In this document: one piece after another, positions 63,018-64,000 of the stretch
Numbering within the stretch: position 1 is the first letter of the stretch
Layout of the letters: each line of letters opens with the position of its first letter
Source of the DNA: Colwellia demingiae
Lineage (GTDB): Bacteria; Pseudomonadota; Gammaproteobacteria; Enterobacterales; Alteromonadaceae
Reading direction: 5' to 3'
Assembly (NCBI RefSeq): GCF_007954275.1
Contig: NZ_VOLT01000009.1
Span: 1 to 64,000 of the forward strand
Length of the DNA: 64,000 nucleotides
The notes under the pieces: model-generated
The model's database searches: none
The model's input: only the letters and a program-made list of their open reading frames with translations
What the model was told of the DNA's origin: nothing
Made by a program: the position numbers and the translations under genes

Positions 63018-64000
63018 ATGAAATCAATTACCAAATCTACTAATACCACTATGACTAGCAATATCAAAAAATCATTGATTGCTTTATCAATTGTTACCGT
63101 CCTGTCAGCCTGTACTACAACGACCAATGAAAACCAAAATGTTACTAACTTAGATAACTTTTTTGTTGAAAGCGGCGGCGTGATCGTTACTCCAGCGATG
63201 TACCCAACTCTTGAAACATCACATCAGATCCTTAAAAATCAGGACTTAGTTGGTGTGAATAATATTTTGCATAAACGAGAATTAACGCCAACAGATAATC
63301 AACCCGTTGTTCGTATGAATCGTGATACCTATTATTCATTTGCCGTGATTGATGTTTCAAAAGGGGCATCGATCACCATGCCAGAAATACCAGCGGGTAA
63401 ATATATGTCGATTCAAGCTGTAACGGAAGACCACCGCATTCAGGCAATGGAATATGGCGCAGGCACATTTGAATTGTCTACACACACGGGCTCACATGTT
63501 TATGTGGTTATTCGTCTGGACGCAACGTTCTCTGAAGCGCAAGCAAAAGAAATTCAAGACAAAATGTCGGTGAAAGCAAATTCAAGTACTGAGTTTACAG
63601 CACCTACAGTAAACGAACAGTCATTCACTCAAGTTGAAAATTCATTAAAAGCACAAATAGCGGGCATTGCTAAACGTGACGGTGTTAATGCATTAACGGG
63701 TATGTTTACTGATGTTAAAGGTGACTCTGCTAAGTTATATACCGATGAAAAATATCAAGTAGGTGCGGCAATAGGTTGGGGGGGCGCACAAATGGTAGAT
63801 AATATTTACGAGGTGTCAGGAAACTACCCGATGGATCAATGTCATCAGGCGACCTTTGAAGACCCTAAAAATAAAGCTTTTTGGTCAATAACGGTTTATA
63901 ACAAAAAAGGTTTCATGTTTGATGATGCTGCTAACGTGAGTTCAAATACCGCGGTAATGAATAAAGATGGTCGTTACACCGTTAGTTTTGGTTGTGGTAG
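63018..64000 (+). CDS. DUF1254/DUF1214 lipoprotein (copy 3, cut by the window end)
   Basis: This open frame of at least 327 residues continues past the window. It begins with a lipoprotein signal ending in LSAC (SLIALSIVTVLSACTTTTN). The DUF1254-like part carries PVVRMNRDTYYSFAVIDVS near residue 98, and the DUF1214 part AIGWGGAQ near 251 and FEDPKNKAFWSITVYNKKGF near 282. It resembles copy 1 (41480) most: RMNRDT, GWGG, TF.DPK and FWS.TVY are shared. AAGGAAATTAAA lies upstream of ATG 63018. No LysR gene is adjacent, in contrast to the first two copies. Function unknown. Confidence 0.87.
   Translation, partial: MKSITKSTNTTMTSNIKKSLIALSIVTVLSACTTTTNENQNVTNLDNFFVESGGVIVTPAMYPTLETSHQILKNQDLVGVNNILHKRELTPTDNQPVVRMNRDTYYSFAVIDVSKGASITMPEIPAGKYMSIQAVTEDHRIQAMEYGAGTFELSTHTGSHVYVVIRLDATFSEAQAKEIQDKMSVKANSSTEFTAPTVNEQSFTQVENSLKAQIAGIAKRDGVNALTGMFTDVKGDSAKLYTDEKYQVGAAIGWGGAQMVDNIYEVSGNYPMDQCHQATFEDPKNKAFWSITVYNKKGFMFDDAANVSSNTAVMNKDGRYTVSFGCG

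Overview
The window looks like chromosomal DNA of a marine, probably cold-adapted gammaproteobacterium of the Alteromonadales, most likely Colwellia or a close relative. The evidence is a complete pfa long-chain polyunsaturated fatty acid (EPA/DHA) synthase locus, low GC with heavy use of TTA leucine codons, integron attC-like sites of the marine gammaproteobacterial type, and several families of short palindromic intergenic repeats. The genus is inferred from gene content; no rRNA or tRNA gene was seen.

Layout. Positions 1-2002 hold a short array of minus-strand integron gene cassettes (a small Excalibur-type protein, a membrane protein and a 285-residue protein). Two complete attC sites separate them, and the terminal cores are exactly complementary as cassette chemistry predicts. 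No integrase gene is visible. Positions 2410-24619 are the pfa locus: pfaE (phosphopantetheinyl transferase, minus strand), then pfaR, pfaA (six tandem ACP domains), pfaB, pfaC and pfaD, followed by a small conserved-looking ORF. Two repeat insertions loosen the operon. A palindromic element lies between pfaB and pfaC. Between pfaC and pfaD sits a small GIY-YIG nuclease gene bracketed by two direct copies of a repeat of about 160-180 bp.

Positions 24.7-39.1 kb are mostly single housekeeping or accessory genes: a DHFR-like/DinB/tpm operon, a PaaI thioesterase, a CPXCG protein, an M28 lipoprotein peptidase, ybaK, a CBS-PAS-GGDEF-EAL protein interrupted by one in-frame amber codon, two LysR regulators, and a divergent GST/quinone-reductase-like pair. 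Positions 39.2-53 kb are more mosaic: a LysR/DUF1254 divergent pair, an IS3 remnant, a GC-rich second M28 peptidase that looks horizontally acquired, a LysE/LysR pair, a cysteine-synthase-like enzyme, a phospholipase-D lipoprotein, and a complete IS110/IS1111-type element with a candidate bridge-RNA region.

Positions 53.1-64 kb carry a DUF3604 / PpiC-type isomerase / HupE-UreJ trio and a second LysR/DUF1254 divergent pair. These are followed by a GST, a decayed copy of a DUF1214 C-terminus, a membrane protein/HlyD pair and a third DUF1254/1214-type lipoprotein that runs off the end. The repeated LysR-DUF1254 modules (two intact pairs, one extra gene, one pseudogene fragment) and the DUF3604-PPIase-HupE trio are the parts least explained by known biology. 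A dispersed repeat with at least four recognisable copies is scattered through 42-57 kb, the same part of the window.
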